Assembly (NCBI RefSeq): GCF_013106755.1
Contig: NZ_WHPF01000008.1
Span: 219,269-283,268 of the forward strand
From: Limnovirga soli
GTDB taxonomy: Bacteria > Bacteroidota > Bacteroidia > Chitinophagales > Chitinophagaceae
DNA: 64,000 nt
Direction of reading: 5' to 3'
In this document: piece by piece, positions 49,253 through 57,798 of the stretch
How positions within the stretch are numbered: position 1 is the first letter of the stretch
How the letters are laid out: each line of letters starts with the position of its first letter
Notes under the pieces: generated by a model
The model's database searches: none
Seen by the model: only the letters and a program-made list of their open reading frames with translations
What the model was told of the DNA's origin: nothing
Position numbers and translations under genes: made by a program

Positions 49253-52150
49253 ATGAACAAACATTACTCTATTAAAAGAACTGCGTTGCTTTTAGTTATT
49301 GCAGTTCTTGCTATTAGTAAATCTTTTTCTCAACAGGTAGCTAATGCAAAAGCTTTGGTTGAGAGAAATGCTGCTAAAATTGGCTTGAATGCTAATGACT
49401 TAAAAAACTACCGCATTTCTGATGCGTATGCTGACAAATCTTCTGGCTTAACTTATGTGTATTTACAGCAAACTTTTAAGGGCATTGATGTATTTAATGC
49501 CATTCAAACTGTTGCATTTAAAAATGAAAAAGCAGTTTCGGTAACTGGTGCAAGAATTGGTAACATGGAAGCGCTGGTAAATTCGAAAGAAGGTTTAGCT
49601 GGTGTAACCGCGGCCGATGCTATTAAAGCTGCCGCCAGTCATCTTAAATTGGCTACCCCATCTGCTATGATGCCAATTAAGCAAATGAATGCTTTTAAAG
49701 AAATTGAATTTAGCAATATGGGAATTTCTTCAACCAACATTAAATCTAAATTATTGTGGGTGCCGGATGAAATTTCGAATAAAATGTCTTTAAGCTGGCA
49801 GGTTCAAATGCAACCCAAAGGTTTGGCTGATTTGTGGTATGTAAATGTGGATGCACAGAAAGGTGATATTTTAAATAAAATCAACCTGAATATTGTTTGT
49901 AACTGGACTACACCACGCCGTGTTTCTGCAATGCGGGATATATCTGCAGATATAACCATGGCTCAGGACGATAACAGCAGCGCATTGGTTAGTTCTACCA
50001 AATACCGCGTAATTCCTTTCCCTGCAGAAAGCCCTATTCATCCGGGTGGCGCAGCTGCTATTGTTACCAATCCATGGTCATTGGCTGGTACAGGCAATAA
50101 TGCTACTACTTTACAGTGGCACGATAACGGTACTACTACTTTTGATAGTACAAAAGGTAATAATGTTTTGGCTCAGGAAGATAGAAATGGTAATAATGGT
50201 ACTGGTAAACTGGTAAAATCTACCACTGTTTTACCAAACCTTACATTTACCAATAAAGTAAATTTTACTAAAGCACCTACTACTTCTGCAAATCAAAAAT
50301 TTGCGATTACCAACCTGTTTTACTGGAATAATATTATGCATGATATTTCTTATCAATATGGTTTTGATGAAGTATCTGGTAATTTCCAGGCTAACAATTT
50401 AGGCCGTGGTGGTAATGGTAACGACTTTGTATTTGCCGATGCGCAGGACGGTTCTGGTACCAATAATGCCAATTTCTCTACACCAAATGATGGTAACAAT
50501 CCACGTATGCAGATGTTTTTGTTTGATGGCATAGCTTCTACTACTATCAATCAGCCAACAGCATTTCAAGGTGTTAAAACATCTGTTGAAAGTGCTTTTA
50601 GTACTAACAATAAATTAATTTCTGTTGGTACAAAAACAGCTAATGTTGTATACTTTAATGATGATATTGCAGGTACTACACATGGTGCCTGCAGTGCTGC
50701 TGCCAACCCGGTTACACTTAGCGGTAAAATAGCATTGATAGACAGGGGTACCTGTGGATTTACCGTTAAAGTAAAAAATGCACAGCTGGCCGGCGCCATT
50801 GCTGCCATTGTAGTTGATAATATTCCAGGTGAATATCCAATTGCAATGGGTGGTACAGATAATACTATCACTATTCCTGCAGTTATGGTAAGCTATGAAA
50901 CTGGCGATACCATTAAAAGTTACCTAAATACCAGCGTAGTAGTAAATGCTACCTTAAAAGGTGGTGTAAGCATCGATGGTGATTTGGATAATGGTGTTAT
51001 TTCTCATGAATATACACACGGTATTTCTAACCGCTTAACAGGTGGTCCATCTAATAGTTCCTGCTTAACCAATAAAGAACAAATGGGAGAAGGCTGGAGC
51101 GATTATTTTGCTTTGATGGTTACTAAAAAATGGTCTACTGCCACTATTAATGATGGCGCCAATGCATCTCCAATAGGTACTTATGTAGTAGGTCAGCCAA
51201 TTACTGGTGGTGGTATTCGTAACTATCCTTATTCTACCAATTTTGCTGTTAATCCATGGACATATGATTCACTTCCTGCCACTGGTGGTGAAGTACACAA
51301 TATTGGTGAAGTTTGGTGTAATGCACTTTGGGAAATGACCTGGGGTATTATTCAAACTGCCGGTATTAATACCAATATTTACAATGCCTCTGGTGCTGGT
51401 GGTAATAGTATTGCGCTTAAACTGGTTACACAAGGTATGAAACTACAGCCTTGTAAACCAGGCTTTATCGATGGCCGTGACGCAATTCTAAAAGCTGATA
51501 CTTTATTGTACGGCGGTGTGCATAGTGCAGCTATATGGAAAGCATTTGCAAAAAGAGGTATGGGTATCTTTGCTTCTCAAGGTTTATCCAGCAGTTATAC
51601 TGATGGTGTTGCTGATTACACTGAGCCTCCTGCTCCGCCAACTGCAAACAAAGGCGACTTATACGTTTACAAACAAAGCACTTCTGCTTTATTGCAATGG
51701 CAAAATGTTGCCAATATGACTGGCAATAGCTTTACAGTTGAAAGAAGTACCAACGGCGTAAACTACGAGGTAATTGGAACTGTAAAAGCTGGTAAAAATG
51801 CCAACGATATGAACACCTTTACCGATGTTAACCCAGCCAACGGTACTAACTATTACCGTTTAACTCAGGCTGCAATTGGTAGCGATATTCATTCAGCAGT
51901 ACGTTCTATTAACTTTACAGGGGTGCACATTACACCAAACCCTGCAAAAGATAATATCACTATAACCATTGGCGATAATGTAAAAGCATTAAAAGTTACC
52001 CTGGTTACAGCTGCCGGTAAGCAAATTGCTTCTTACAATATGAACAGCAGTGTATTAAATATTAAACTGCCAGCAATTGCACCAGGTATGTATTTTGTAA
52101 AAATTACTGGCGATGGTTTTACCAGTACCAATAAATTAATTATTCAATAA
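49253..52150 (+). CDS. Secreted M36 (fungalysin) metalloprotease with PA insert and T9SS type-A sorting domain
   Basis: 965 residues. Signal peptide (ALLLVIAVLAISKSFSQ), FTP-type propeptide (about 35-220), then the M36 catalytic domain. The zinc site is H585-E-Y-T-H589 with third ligand Glu613 (GEGWSDYF). A PA domain (GKIALIDRGTCGFTVKVKNAQLAG, about 490-550) is inserted upstream of the HEYTH helix. A fibronectin-like stretch and a ~75-residue type-A T9SS C-terminal domain (ITPNPAKDNITITIGDNV ... GMYFVKI) end the protein. Codon use is GCT/ACT/GTT-rich like groEL and unlike its neighbours, suggesting high expression. Probably a major secreted protease exported by the T9SS. Confidence 0.92.
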   Translation: MNKHYSIKRTALLLVIAVLAISKSFSQQVANAKALVERNAAKIGLNANDLKNYRISDAYADKSSGLTYVYLQQTFKGIDVFNAIQTVAFKNEKAVSVTGARIGNMEALVNSKEGLAGVTAADAIKAAASHLKLATPSAMMPIKQMNAFKEIEFSNMGISSTNIKSKLLWVPDEISNKMSLSWQVQMQPKGLADLWYVNVDAQKGDILNKINLNIVCNWTTPRRVSAMRDISADITMAQDDNSSALVSSTKYRVIPFPAESPIHPGGAAAIVTNPWSLAGTGNNATTLQWHDNGTTTFDSTKGNNVLAQEDRNGNNGTGKLVKSTTVLPNLTFTNKVNFTKAPTTSANQKFAITNLFYWNNIMHDISYQYGFDEVSGNFQANNLGRGGNGNDFVFADAQDGSGTNNANFSTPNDGNNPRMQMFLFDGIASTTINQPTAFQGVKTSVESAFSTNNKLISVGTKTANVVYFNDDIAGTTHGACSAAANPVTLSGKIALIDRGTCGFTVKVKNAQLAGAIAAIVVDNIPGEYPIAMGGTDNTITIPAVMVSYETGDTIKSYLNTSVVVNATLKGGVSIDGDLDNGVISHEYTHGISNRLTGGPSNSSCLTNKEQMGEGWSDYFALMVTKKWSTATINDGANASPIGTYVVGQPITGGGIRNYPYSTNFAVNPWTYDSLPATGGEVHNIGEVWCNALWEMTWGIIQTAGINTNIYNASGAGGNSIALKLVTQGMKLQPCKPGFIDGRDAILKADTLLYGGVHSAAIWKAFAKRGMGIFASQGLSSSYTDGVADYTEPPAPPTANKGDLYVYKQSTSALLQWQNVANMTGNSFTVERSTNGVNYEVIGTVKAGKNANDMNTFTDVNPANGTNYYRLTQAAIGSDIHSAVRSINFTGVHITPNPAKDNITITIGDNVKALKVTLVTAAGKQIASYNMNSSVLNIKLPAIAPGMYFVKITGDGFTSTNKLIIQ

Positions 52151-52172
52151 GGTATACCTATAGTATTTTTCT

Positions 52173-52206
52173 AAAAAGCCCCTTTGCAAAAAGGGGCTTT
52201 TTATTT
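52173..52206. terminator. Intrinsic terminator of the M36 gene
   Basis: 12-bp perfect stem AAAAAGCCCCTT with AAGGGGCTTTTT and a 6-nt loop, 22 nt after the stop. Confidence 0.88.
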
Positions 52207-52250
52207 TCATCGATGAATTAATTAATACCAGAGTTTAGGCGATTAGTTTC

Positions 52251-52332
52251 TTATTTGCCCAGCTTTTAGGCAAATGGCAGCTGTACTTGCGTCGCACACT
52301 TGAGCGGTAGAATATGAGGGAGCAATGCAAAT
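52251..52332 (-). repeat. Dispersed intergenic element, A1 core (doublet 3)
   Basis: Plus strand begins TTATTTGCCCAGC, contains CTTGCGTCGCACACTTGAGC and ends GCAATGCAAATG. Confidence 0.82.
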
Positions 52333-52378
52333 GCATCATTGGTTATATACTTTTTTTAACCCCAATATTAGATTCGTC

Positions 52379-52459
52379 TTTTGCCGCCATAAAAGTTGAA
52401 CCTTGAACCGAGCGTGGCAAGAAAAGCCTCATTATAAAACAATAGCCGGCTAACAAAAA
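52379..52459 (+). repeat. Dispersed intergenic element, C core (doublet 3)
   Basis: Left end TTTTGCCGCCATAAAA, core GAACCTTGAACCGAGCGTGG, tail CAAGAAAAGC, right end AGCCGGCTAACAAAAA. Confidence 0.88.
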
Positions 52460-52532
52460 CCTTAACGGAAATTTTTGGGTTTATCAGTTATCTTCGGTTC
52501 TTAATTATTCATCTTTATATAATTGGTTACTT

Positions 52533-53660
52533 ATGAAAAAAGTATTGCTTGTAATTGCTTTATTAAATGGAATGGTTGCTTTTGCTCAAAACCCTATTCA
52601 GTACCTGTTGGTAGGTACTTATACAAATAGTGGCAAAAGTGAAGGTATTTATGTATACCGTTTTAATCCCAATAAAACCGAAGCTACATTGGTAAGTGTT
52701 GCCAAGGGCGTTCAAAATCCGTCGTATCTGGCTATTTCTAAAGACCAGAAATTTGTATACGCCGTAAATGAAAATCATGGTGATAACGGCGGCGATGTAA
52801 GTGCTTTTTCTTTAGACAAAACAAAAGGCGAATTAACATTTTTAAATAAGCAGCCTTCCGGCGGCGATGACCCATGTTATGTGGCAATAGATTCTACTGG
52901 TAAAAATGTAGTAGTGGCCAATTATAGCGGTGGTAATGTTAGTGTATTAAAAACCAATGCTGATGGATCGCTGAAACCTGTTGTGCAAAATATTATGTAC
53001 GATGGATATGGTGTAAATGTAACCAGACAGGAAATGCCGCACCCACACAGCACCGTTTTTTCAAACGATGAGAAAAATATGTTTGTGCCTAATTTGGGTA
53101 ACGACAGATTATACCGCTACACATTTAATGCAAATGATGCTGCAAATCCATTAACTCCTATGGATCCGCCATATTATGAAATACCTGATAACAGTGGTCC
53201 GCGCCATATTACTTTTCACCCCAATGGTAAGTATGTTTATTTGGTAAATGAACTTTCTGGTAATGTAATAGTATATGCCAATAATAATGGTGTACTAACA
53301 GAAATTCAAACAATTATTTCAGATAATACCAACAGTAAAACAGATAAGGGCAGTGCCGATATTCATATAACCCCTGATGGAAAGTTTTTGTATACTACCA
53401 ACCGTGCAACGGCCAATGATATTGCCATGTTTAAAGTAGGCACAGATGGTAAATTAACCGAGAATGGTCACCAGGCTGTAGGTATGCACCCAAGAAATTT
53501 TATGATAGACCCAACAGGCCGTTTTTTATTGGTGGCAAACCGCGACAGCAATAGTATTCAAATATTTATCATCAATAAAAACTTTGGTATTTTACAGGAT
53601 AGCGGCGTTAAAATTGATGTTCCTCAACCTGTATGCTTAAAGATGGTTCCGGTAAAATAA
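52533..53660 (+). CDS. Secreted lactonase-family beta-propeller protein
   Basis: 375 residues with a signal peptide (VLLVIALLNGMVAFAQ). The mature part is a seven-bladed propeller of the YbhE/6-phosphogluconolactonase (Pgl) family: LLVGTYTNSGKSEGIYVYRF, NPSYLAISKDQKFVYAVNE, GGDDPCYVAIDSTGKNVVVANYSGG, MPHPHSTVFSNDEKNMFVPNLGNDRL, GPRHITFHPNGKYVYLVNEL and MHPRNFMIDPTGRFLLVANRDSNSI. Cytoplasmic members hydrolyse 6-phosphogluconolactone. The exported location makes a free sugar-lactone, or muconate-type substrate, more likely. No partner genes adjoin. A large inverted repeat follows the gene. Confidence 0.88.
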   Translation: MKKVLLVIALLNGMVAFAQNPIQYLLVGTYTNSGKSEGIYVYRFNPNKTEATLVSVAKGVQNPSYLAISKDQKFVYAVNENHGDNGGDVSAFSLDKTKGELTFLNKQPSGGDDPCYVAIDSTGKNVVVANYSGGNVSVLKTNADGSLKPVVQNIMYDGYGVNVTRQEMPHPHSTVFSNDEKNMFVPNLGNDRLYRYTFNANDAANPLTPMDPPYYEIPDNSGPRHITFHPNGKYVYLVNELSGNVIVYANNNGVLTEIQTIISDNTNSKTDKGSADIHITPDGKFLYTTNRATANDIAMFKVGTDGKLTENGHQAVGMHPRNFMIDPTGRFLLVANRDSNSIQIFIINKNFGILQDSGVKIDVPQPVCLKMVPVK

Positions 53661-53680
53661 AAGCCATTTCAGGTTAAATC

Positions 53681-53749
53681 AGCCATACTTACAAATTGTC
53701 AATATAGGTAAGCAATCTATATTATAAATGGCAATTGGTAAGTATGGTT
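53681..53749. repeat. Nested inverted repeat (69 bp stem-loop)
   Basis: The outer arms are 18 bp (53681-53698 with 53732-53749, 16 of 18 pairing). A nested inner stem AATATAG (53701-53707) pairs with CTATATT (53717-53723). It lies 21 bp after the lactonase stop. It could be a terminator, a structured 3' end or a cruciform-forming site. Confidence 0.6.
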
Positions 53750-53855
53750 TATATTTAGTTTGTATATAATAGAAGTACAGGAACAAGACTTGCAAAATAA
53801 CCGCTGTCATTGCAACGTTTTACTACTTTCGATGGTCTGAAAAGCAGATAATTTC

Positions 53856-55880
53856 ATGATGCGTTTATACACTTTTCTATTTTTTTTTCTGTTTTGTATG
53901 GCCGGGGCGGGTTTAGCTCAACAATGTAATACTATTGGGCAAACGCCATCTTCGGCATTTCCGGTATGCGGGGTAGATACTTTTGTGCAAACCAAAGTAC
54001 CCATTTGCAGCGGTAATACCATTCCAGTTCCCGGTTGTGAATTGGATGGCGTTTCTTATACCGACAAAAACCCCTACTGGTATAAATTCACCTGCTTTAC
54101 CTCGGGCACCTTAGGATTTTTAATAACGCCCAACGATATGGGTGATGATTACGATTGGGAATTATTTGATATTACAGGCCGTAATCCTAATGATGTTTAC
54201 ACAGATAAAACCCTGGTGGTAATTGGTAACTGGGCGGGTACTTATGGATTAACAGGTGCATCATCTGCAGGCGTGGCTTCCATGCAGTGTGCTTCAGATC
54301 CATTAGCTAAAGCCAATGCCTTTAGTTTAAAACCCAGTATTATTCAGGGGCATACCTATCTTTTAATGGTAAGCCATTATACCGATTCGCAAATTGGTTA
54401 TCGCTTGTCTTTTGGTGGTGGCACCGCCAGTATCACAGATCCTTTAGATCCTAATTTCAGTTTGGCTACTACATCATGCGATGGTACCCAAATAAGGCTC
54501 AAGCTTAATAAAAAAATAAAATGTAGCAGCCTAGCTGGTAATGGTACGGATTTTACCATTGCGGGCTCAAGTGTAACTGTTACAAGTGCTACCGGCTTTG
54601 GCTGTAGTAGTGGTTTTGATATGGATTCTGTTACCTTGCTGTTAAGTCAGCCACTGGCACCTGGCAGTTACAATTTACTTGCAGCAAAAGGGTCAGACAG
54701 TACTACTTTGTTAGACAATTGTAATCAGGCTATACCAGTTGGTACATCAATCCCCTTTATCGTTTTTGGCAGGCAGCCCACGCCATTTGATAGTCTTGTG
54801 CCGGTGAAATGTGCGCCCACCCAATTACAACTCCAGTTTAAGAAAAATATTAATTGTAATTCTATTGCACCCAATGGCAGCGATTTTTCTATCTCAGGCC
54901 CATATCCGGTAAGTATTGCTTCCGCCTCGGGCAATTGCACTAATGGGGTAACCAGCATCATCAATATTAATCTGGTTAGTGCAGTAGTACGCCAGGGTAC
55001 TTATACCATTACATTAAATCAAGGTACAGATGGCACAACCATTGTTGATGAATGTGGCGAGGAAACGGTTGCCGGTGCCACACTTAGTTTTTCCGTTAAG
55101 GATACCGTAAATGCAGATATTAGCTACACGCTTAAAGAAGCTTGCGAGTTTGATACCATTTACTATTCTAATCCTATTGCAAATGGTATCACCAGCTGGA
55201 GCTGGACTTTTGATAATACCCTCACCCGCAGTATTAACGATCCGGTGATTGTTTATTCCACCTTTGGCGCTAAAACTGCCAGCCTTGTTGTAAGTAATGG
55301 CTTTTGTGCCGATACGGCTCTGGCAAATATTTATTTAAACAAAGACTCACTGATTGCTAATTTTTCGGGGCCTTCGGTGTATTGCCCCAACGATCTGGCT
55401 ATTTTCCGCGATACCAGTATTGGCGATATATTTTTGTGGAACTGGGAGTTTGGAAATGGCAATACCAGCAGCTTCCAATTCCCTCCGCCGCAAGTGTATC
55501 CCAGTGCTGATAAAGACAGGCTGTTTCCTGTAAGGTTAATTGTTACCAGCAATAAAGCTTGTACCGATACTTTACTAAAGTTTATAAAAGTGGTGAACAA
55601 TTGTTATATAGCAGTGCCCACAGCTTTCACCCCCAATAAAGATGGGCGAAACGATTATCTCTATCCCTTAAACGCATACAAAGCCACCAATTTGCAATTT
55701 AGCGTGTTTAATAAATGGGGGCAGCGCCTGTTTACTACCAAAGACTGGACCCGAAAGTGGGACGGCACATTTAATGGCAACGAGCAGGCTACGGGTACTT
55801 ATGTTTGGTTTTTGCAATACACCGATACTGATACCGGCAAAACCATTTTTCAAAAAGGAACCACCGTTTTAATACGCTAG
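53856..55880 (+). CDS. T9SS cargo protein with PKD domain and type-B sorting domain
   Basis: 674 residues. Signal peptide (FLFFFLFCMAGAGLAQ). The N-terminal domain (60-190) is Cys-rich (CNTIGQTPSSAFPVCG; PICSGNTIPVPGCELDG). Two related beta domains of about 100 residues follow (CDGTQIRLKLNKKIKCSS and CAPTQLQLQFKKNINCNS, an internal duplication). A PKD-like region (SWSWTFDNTLTR; LWNWEFGNGNTSS) leads to the gliding-motility-associated C-terminal domain: VPTAFTPNKDGRNDYLYP, FNKWGQRLF and GTYVWFLQYTD, ending GTTVLIR. Surface export by T9SS is expected; the function of the duplicated domains is unknown. The C terminus closely resembles that of the protein at 9050-11668. Confidence 0.88.
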   Translation: MMRLYTFLFFFLFCMAGAGLAQQCNTIGQTPSSAFPVCGVDTFVQTKVPICSGNTIPVPGCELDGVSYTDKNPYWYKFTCFTSGTLGFLITPNDMGDDYDWELFDITGRNPNDVYTDKTLVVIGNWAGTYGLTGASSAGVASMQCASDPLAKANAFSLKPSIIQGHTYLLMVSHYTDSQIGYRLSFGGGTASITDPLDPNFSLATTSCDGTQIRLKLNKKIKCSSLAGNGTDFTIAGSSVTVTSATGFGCSSGFDMDSVTLLLSQPLAPGSYNLLAAKGSDSTTLLDNCNQAIPVGTSIPFIVFGRQPTPFDSLVPVKCAPTQLQLQFKKNINCNSIAPNGSDFSISGPYPVSIASASGNCTNGVTSIININLVSAVVRQGTYTITLNQGTDGTTIVDECGEETVAGATLSFSVKDTVNADISYTLKEACEFDTIYYSNPIANGITSWSWTFDNTLTRSINDPVIVYSTFGAKTASLVVSNGFCADTALANIYLNKDSLIANFSGPSVYCPNDLAIFRDTSIGDIFLWNWEFGNGNTSSFQFPPPQVYPSADKDRLFPVRLIVTSNKACTDTLLKFIKVVNNCYIAVPTAFTPNKDGRNDYLYPLNAYKATNLQFSVFNKWGQRLFTTKDWTRKWDGTFNGNEQATGTYVWFLQYTDTDTGKTIFQKGTTVLIR

Positions 55881-55907
55881 ATTTTAAATAATGGCGTTCC
55901 CTGCGGG

Positions 55908-55971
55908 CCGGGCTTTTCGTTACAAGTCCTCGCTGCACTGCGTTTCGCTGCGGGCTTTTCACTGCAATCCC
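55908..55971. repeat. GC-rich intergenic repeat, second family, copy 2
   Basis: 64 bp beginning CCGGGCTTTTCGTTACAAGT and ending TCACTGCAATCCC. It aligns with 48332-48403. Internal direct repeat: CGGGCTTTTC starts at 55909 and again at 55951. It lies just after a T9SS cargo gene. Confidence 0.8.
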
Positions 55972-55998
55972 TAACGCAAAAACAGTTGAATCATAAAC

Positions 55999-56031
55999 AA
56001 AAAAGAACGGCTTTATTAGCCGTTCTTTTTT
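55999..56031. terminator. Bidirectional intrinsic terminator
   Basis: 14-bp perfect stem AAAAAAGAACGGCT with AGCCGTTCTTTTTT and a 5-nt loop, in a convergent gap. Confidence 0.9.
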
Positions 56032-56044
56032 CATGGTATTCCTG

Positions 56045-56470
56045 TTATTGCTTGGCTGGTGCCGGTGGTTTACCTGGTTGGCCTGGCCTCATTTGTTTTT
56101 CTATTTCCATGTATTTGGCAAACTGGTCTGCCGTTAAAACGGTTTTTATTTTAGCATCCCTTGCCTCTGCCAGTTTTTTTACTGCATCTTTATTTGCAGG
56201 TGGAGGTGGTGGAGGGGGCGGGGCTTGTGCTTCATCCGGTTTTGGCATTTGCTTTTGCATGGCATCAAAAAACTCTTTAAATGCTGCAGTCACTTTTTGC
56301 TGCTGGTCGGCAGTAAGGCTTAAGTCTTTCTGCAATTTTTCTGTTACATGTTTTAACCTTTCTTCAGGGCCTGGTTTTCTGCCAGGTGCATTTTCATCTG
56401 GTTTTTGTGCTGTAGCTGCTACGGCAATAAAAAGTGCAGATATAAATACGCCTGTGATTTTCTTTTTCAT
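56045..56470 (-). CDS. Spy/CpxP-like periplasmic helical protein
   Basis: 141 residues from the ATG at 56470 (MKKKITGVFISALFIAVAATAQ, a signal peptide). The upstream extension to 56506 adds non-signal residues. The mature protein is two long charged helices (PEERLKHVTEKLQKDLSLTADQQQKVTAAFKEFF and KDAVKKLAEARDAKIKTVLTADQFAKYMEIEKQM) with LTADQ repeats, joined by a proline-rich linker with eight consecutive prolines. LTxxQ helices are typical of Spy/CpxP envelope-stress chaperones. The eight-proline run is unusual. It converges on the T9SS cargo gene. Confidence 0.78.
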   Translation of the reverse strand: MKKKITGVFISALFIAVAATAQKPDENAPGRKPGPEERLKHVTEKLQKDLSLTADQQQKVTAAFKEFFDAMQKQMPKPDEAQAPPPPPPPPANKDAVKKLAEARDAKIKTVLTADQFAKYMEIEKQMRPGQPGKPPAPAKQ

Positions 56471-56867
56471 ACTATTTTGTTTTTTATTTACAGGTATAAG
56501 ATGCAAGGGTAAAATAAAAACTTTGCAGGGGGCTGTTAATAATTACCAAAAGGTTTTCTGATTGTATTTCAACAGTCGTCTCAGATGGCTATAGGCTTGG
56601 GGTAATCCATAAAAAAGCAATAGCTTTGCACCGCAAATGAATATACTATTGAACATACTGCTTTCTTATATGGCTTACCTTAGAAGCACTTGTTCTCATG
56701 TGCCTTAATACCGCATTTGCCATTTTTATAATAGTAGTTGGCGTATTGCTTACTGCAAGTTTTTGTGCAGCAGTATTACTGCAGTACAAGAGTGCGACGC
56801 AAGAAAAGCTACATACATATTCTGGCCTCTGGCCAATACATTTTATTACAAAACAATTATAATTTAC
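56471..56867. other. Divergent intergenic gap, 397 bp
   Basis: Between the Spy-like gene and the DUF1338 gene. It contains an A2 dispersed element (56761-56837) ending 30 nt before the DUF1338 start. The rest shows no recognisable gene. Confidence 0.6.
56761..56837 (+). repeat. Dispersed intergenic element, A2 core
   Basis: Left end TTTTGTGCAGCAG, core GTACAAGAGTGCGACGCAAG, tail AAAAGC, right end TGGCCTCTGGCC. It lies inside an open-frame extension of the DUF1338 gene, which argues for the start at 56868. Confidence 0.82.
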
Positions 56868-57767
56868 ATGTCAAATACAGTGTTAGCAGCTGTGCTGGAT
56901 GGCTTAATGCAGAAATATAAAGAGCGTGTGCCCGATGTGGCCGGCGTTATAAATGCCCTTAGACAAGAAGGTGTTATTGCAAATGCATCAGATATTGAGA
57001 ACGATCATATCGCTTTTAGAACCATCGGCGTTCCGTTTTTAGGCATACAATCGCTGGAGAAAATTTTTCTGCATTATGGGTATCAAAAAATGGAGCAATA
57101 TTATTTTCCCTCTAAAAAACTGGATGCTTTCTGGTATGCCCCGCCGGCACCTGAGTATCCCCGTATTTTTATCAGCGAATTAAGGGTGAAGGATTTAAGT
57201 AATGCGGCCCAACAAATTATTTATTCCTATACCAATGAAATTATTGCAGACCCGGTGGATGCCATTGATGTAAATAATGCCGCTGCAGTGGATACATTTT
57301 TACACAGCGGTTTATGGCGCCTGCCTACGGTTGAAGATTTTACCGCTCTGGCTAAAGAATCAGAATATGCTGCATGGGTAATTTATAACAGATACTACTT
57401 AAACCATTTTACGGTTAGCGTGCATAATTTAAAACCCGGTTATAACACAGTAGCTGCATTTAATACATTTCTGGAAAGAAATGGGTTTACTTTAAACGAT
57501 GCCGGTGGTAAAATAAAAATTAGTGCCGATGGCAATCTGTTGCAAAGTTCTACAGTAGCCGAAATGCTGGATGCTGTATTTGCTGAAGGAAAAATACACC
57601 GTATTTCAGGATCCTATGTTGAGTTTGCCGAAAGGAAAGTATTGCCTCAATTTGCTGATATGCCCGCTTTGGAAATTAAAAGGGAGCACCGTCGCGAAGG
57701 ATTTGAAGCTTCTAATGCAGATAAGATATTTGAAAGTACTTATGCAGCACAAACAATTAAACGATAA
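56868..57767 (+). CDS. DUF1338 (HglS-like) 2-oxoadipate dioxygenase/decarboxylase
   Basis: 299 residues from the ATG at 56868. DUF1338 enzymes of the VOC fold (HglS in Pseudomonas, FLO7 in plants) convert 2-oxoadipate to 2-hydroxyglutarate with Fe(II) and O2. The expected ligands and substrate Arg are present: His47 and Arg51 in DHIAFRTIG (the H-x3-R spacing of HglS), His180 in YLNHFTVSVHN, and Glu252 in GSYVEFAER. This is the shorter family form (Pseudomonas HglS is about 460 aa). The neighbour 31 nt downstream is an aminoadipate-semialdehyde dehydrogenase homologue, which makes 2-aminoadipate, the precursor of 2-oxoadipate. This supports lysine catabolism. Confidence 0.87.
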   Translation: MSNTVLAAVLDGLMQKYKERVPDVAGVINALRQEGVIANASDIENDHIAFRTIGVPFLGIQSLEKIFLHYGYQKMEQYYFPSKKLDAFWYAPPAPEYPRIFISELRVKDLSNAAQQIIYSYTNEIIADPVDAIDVNNAAAVDTFLHSGLWRLPTVEDFTALAKESEYAAWVIYNRYYLNHFTVSVHNLKPGYNTVAAFNTFLERNGFTLNDAGGKIKISADGNLLQSSTVAEMLDAVFAEGKIHRISGSYVEFAERKVLPQFADMPALEIKREHRREGFEASNADKIFESTYAAQTIKR

Positions 57768-57798
57768 TACATTTACAATTACTATAAATTAAAGCTAT

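Larger units (their letters stand above)
52151..52532. other. Intergenic gap with an inverted doublet, 382 bp
   Basis: It holds the M36 terminator (52173-52202), an A1 element on the minus strand (52251-52332) and a C element on the plus strand (52379-52459), with left ends facing each other. A TATCTTCGG motif near 52489 may be the -7 region of the lactonase gene. Confidence 0.7.
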
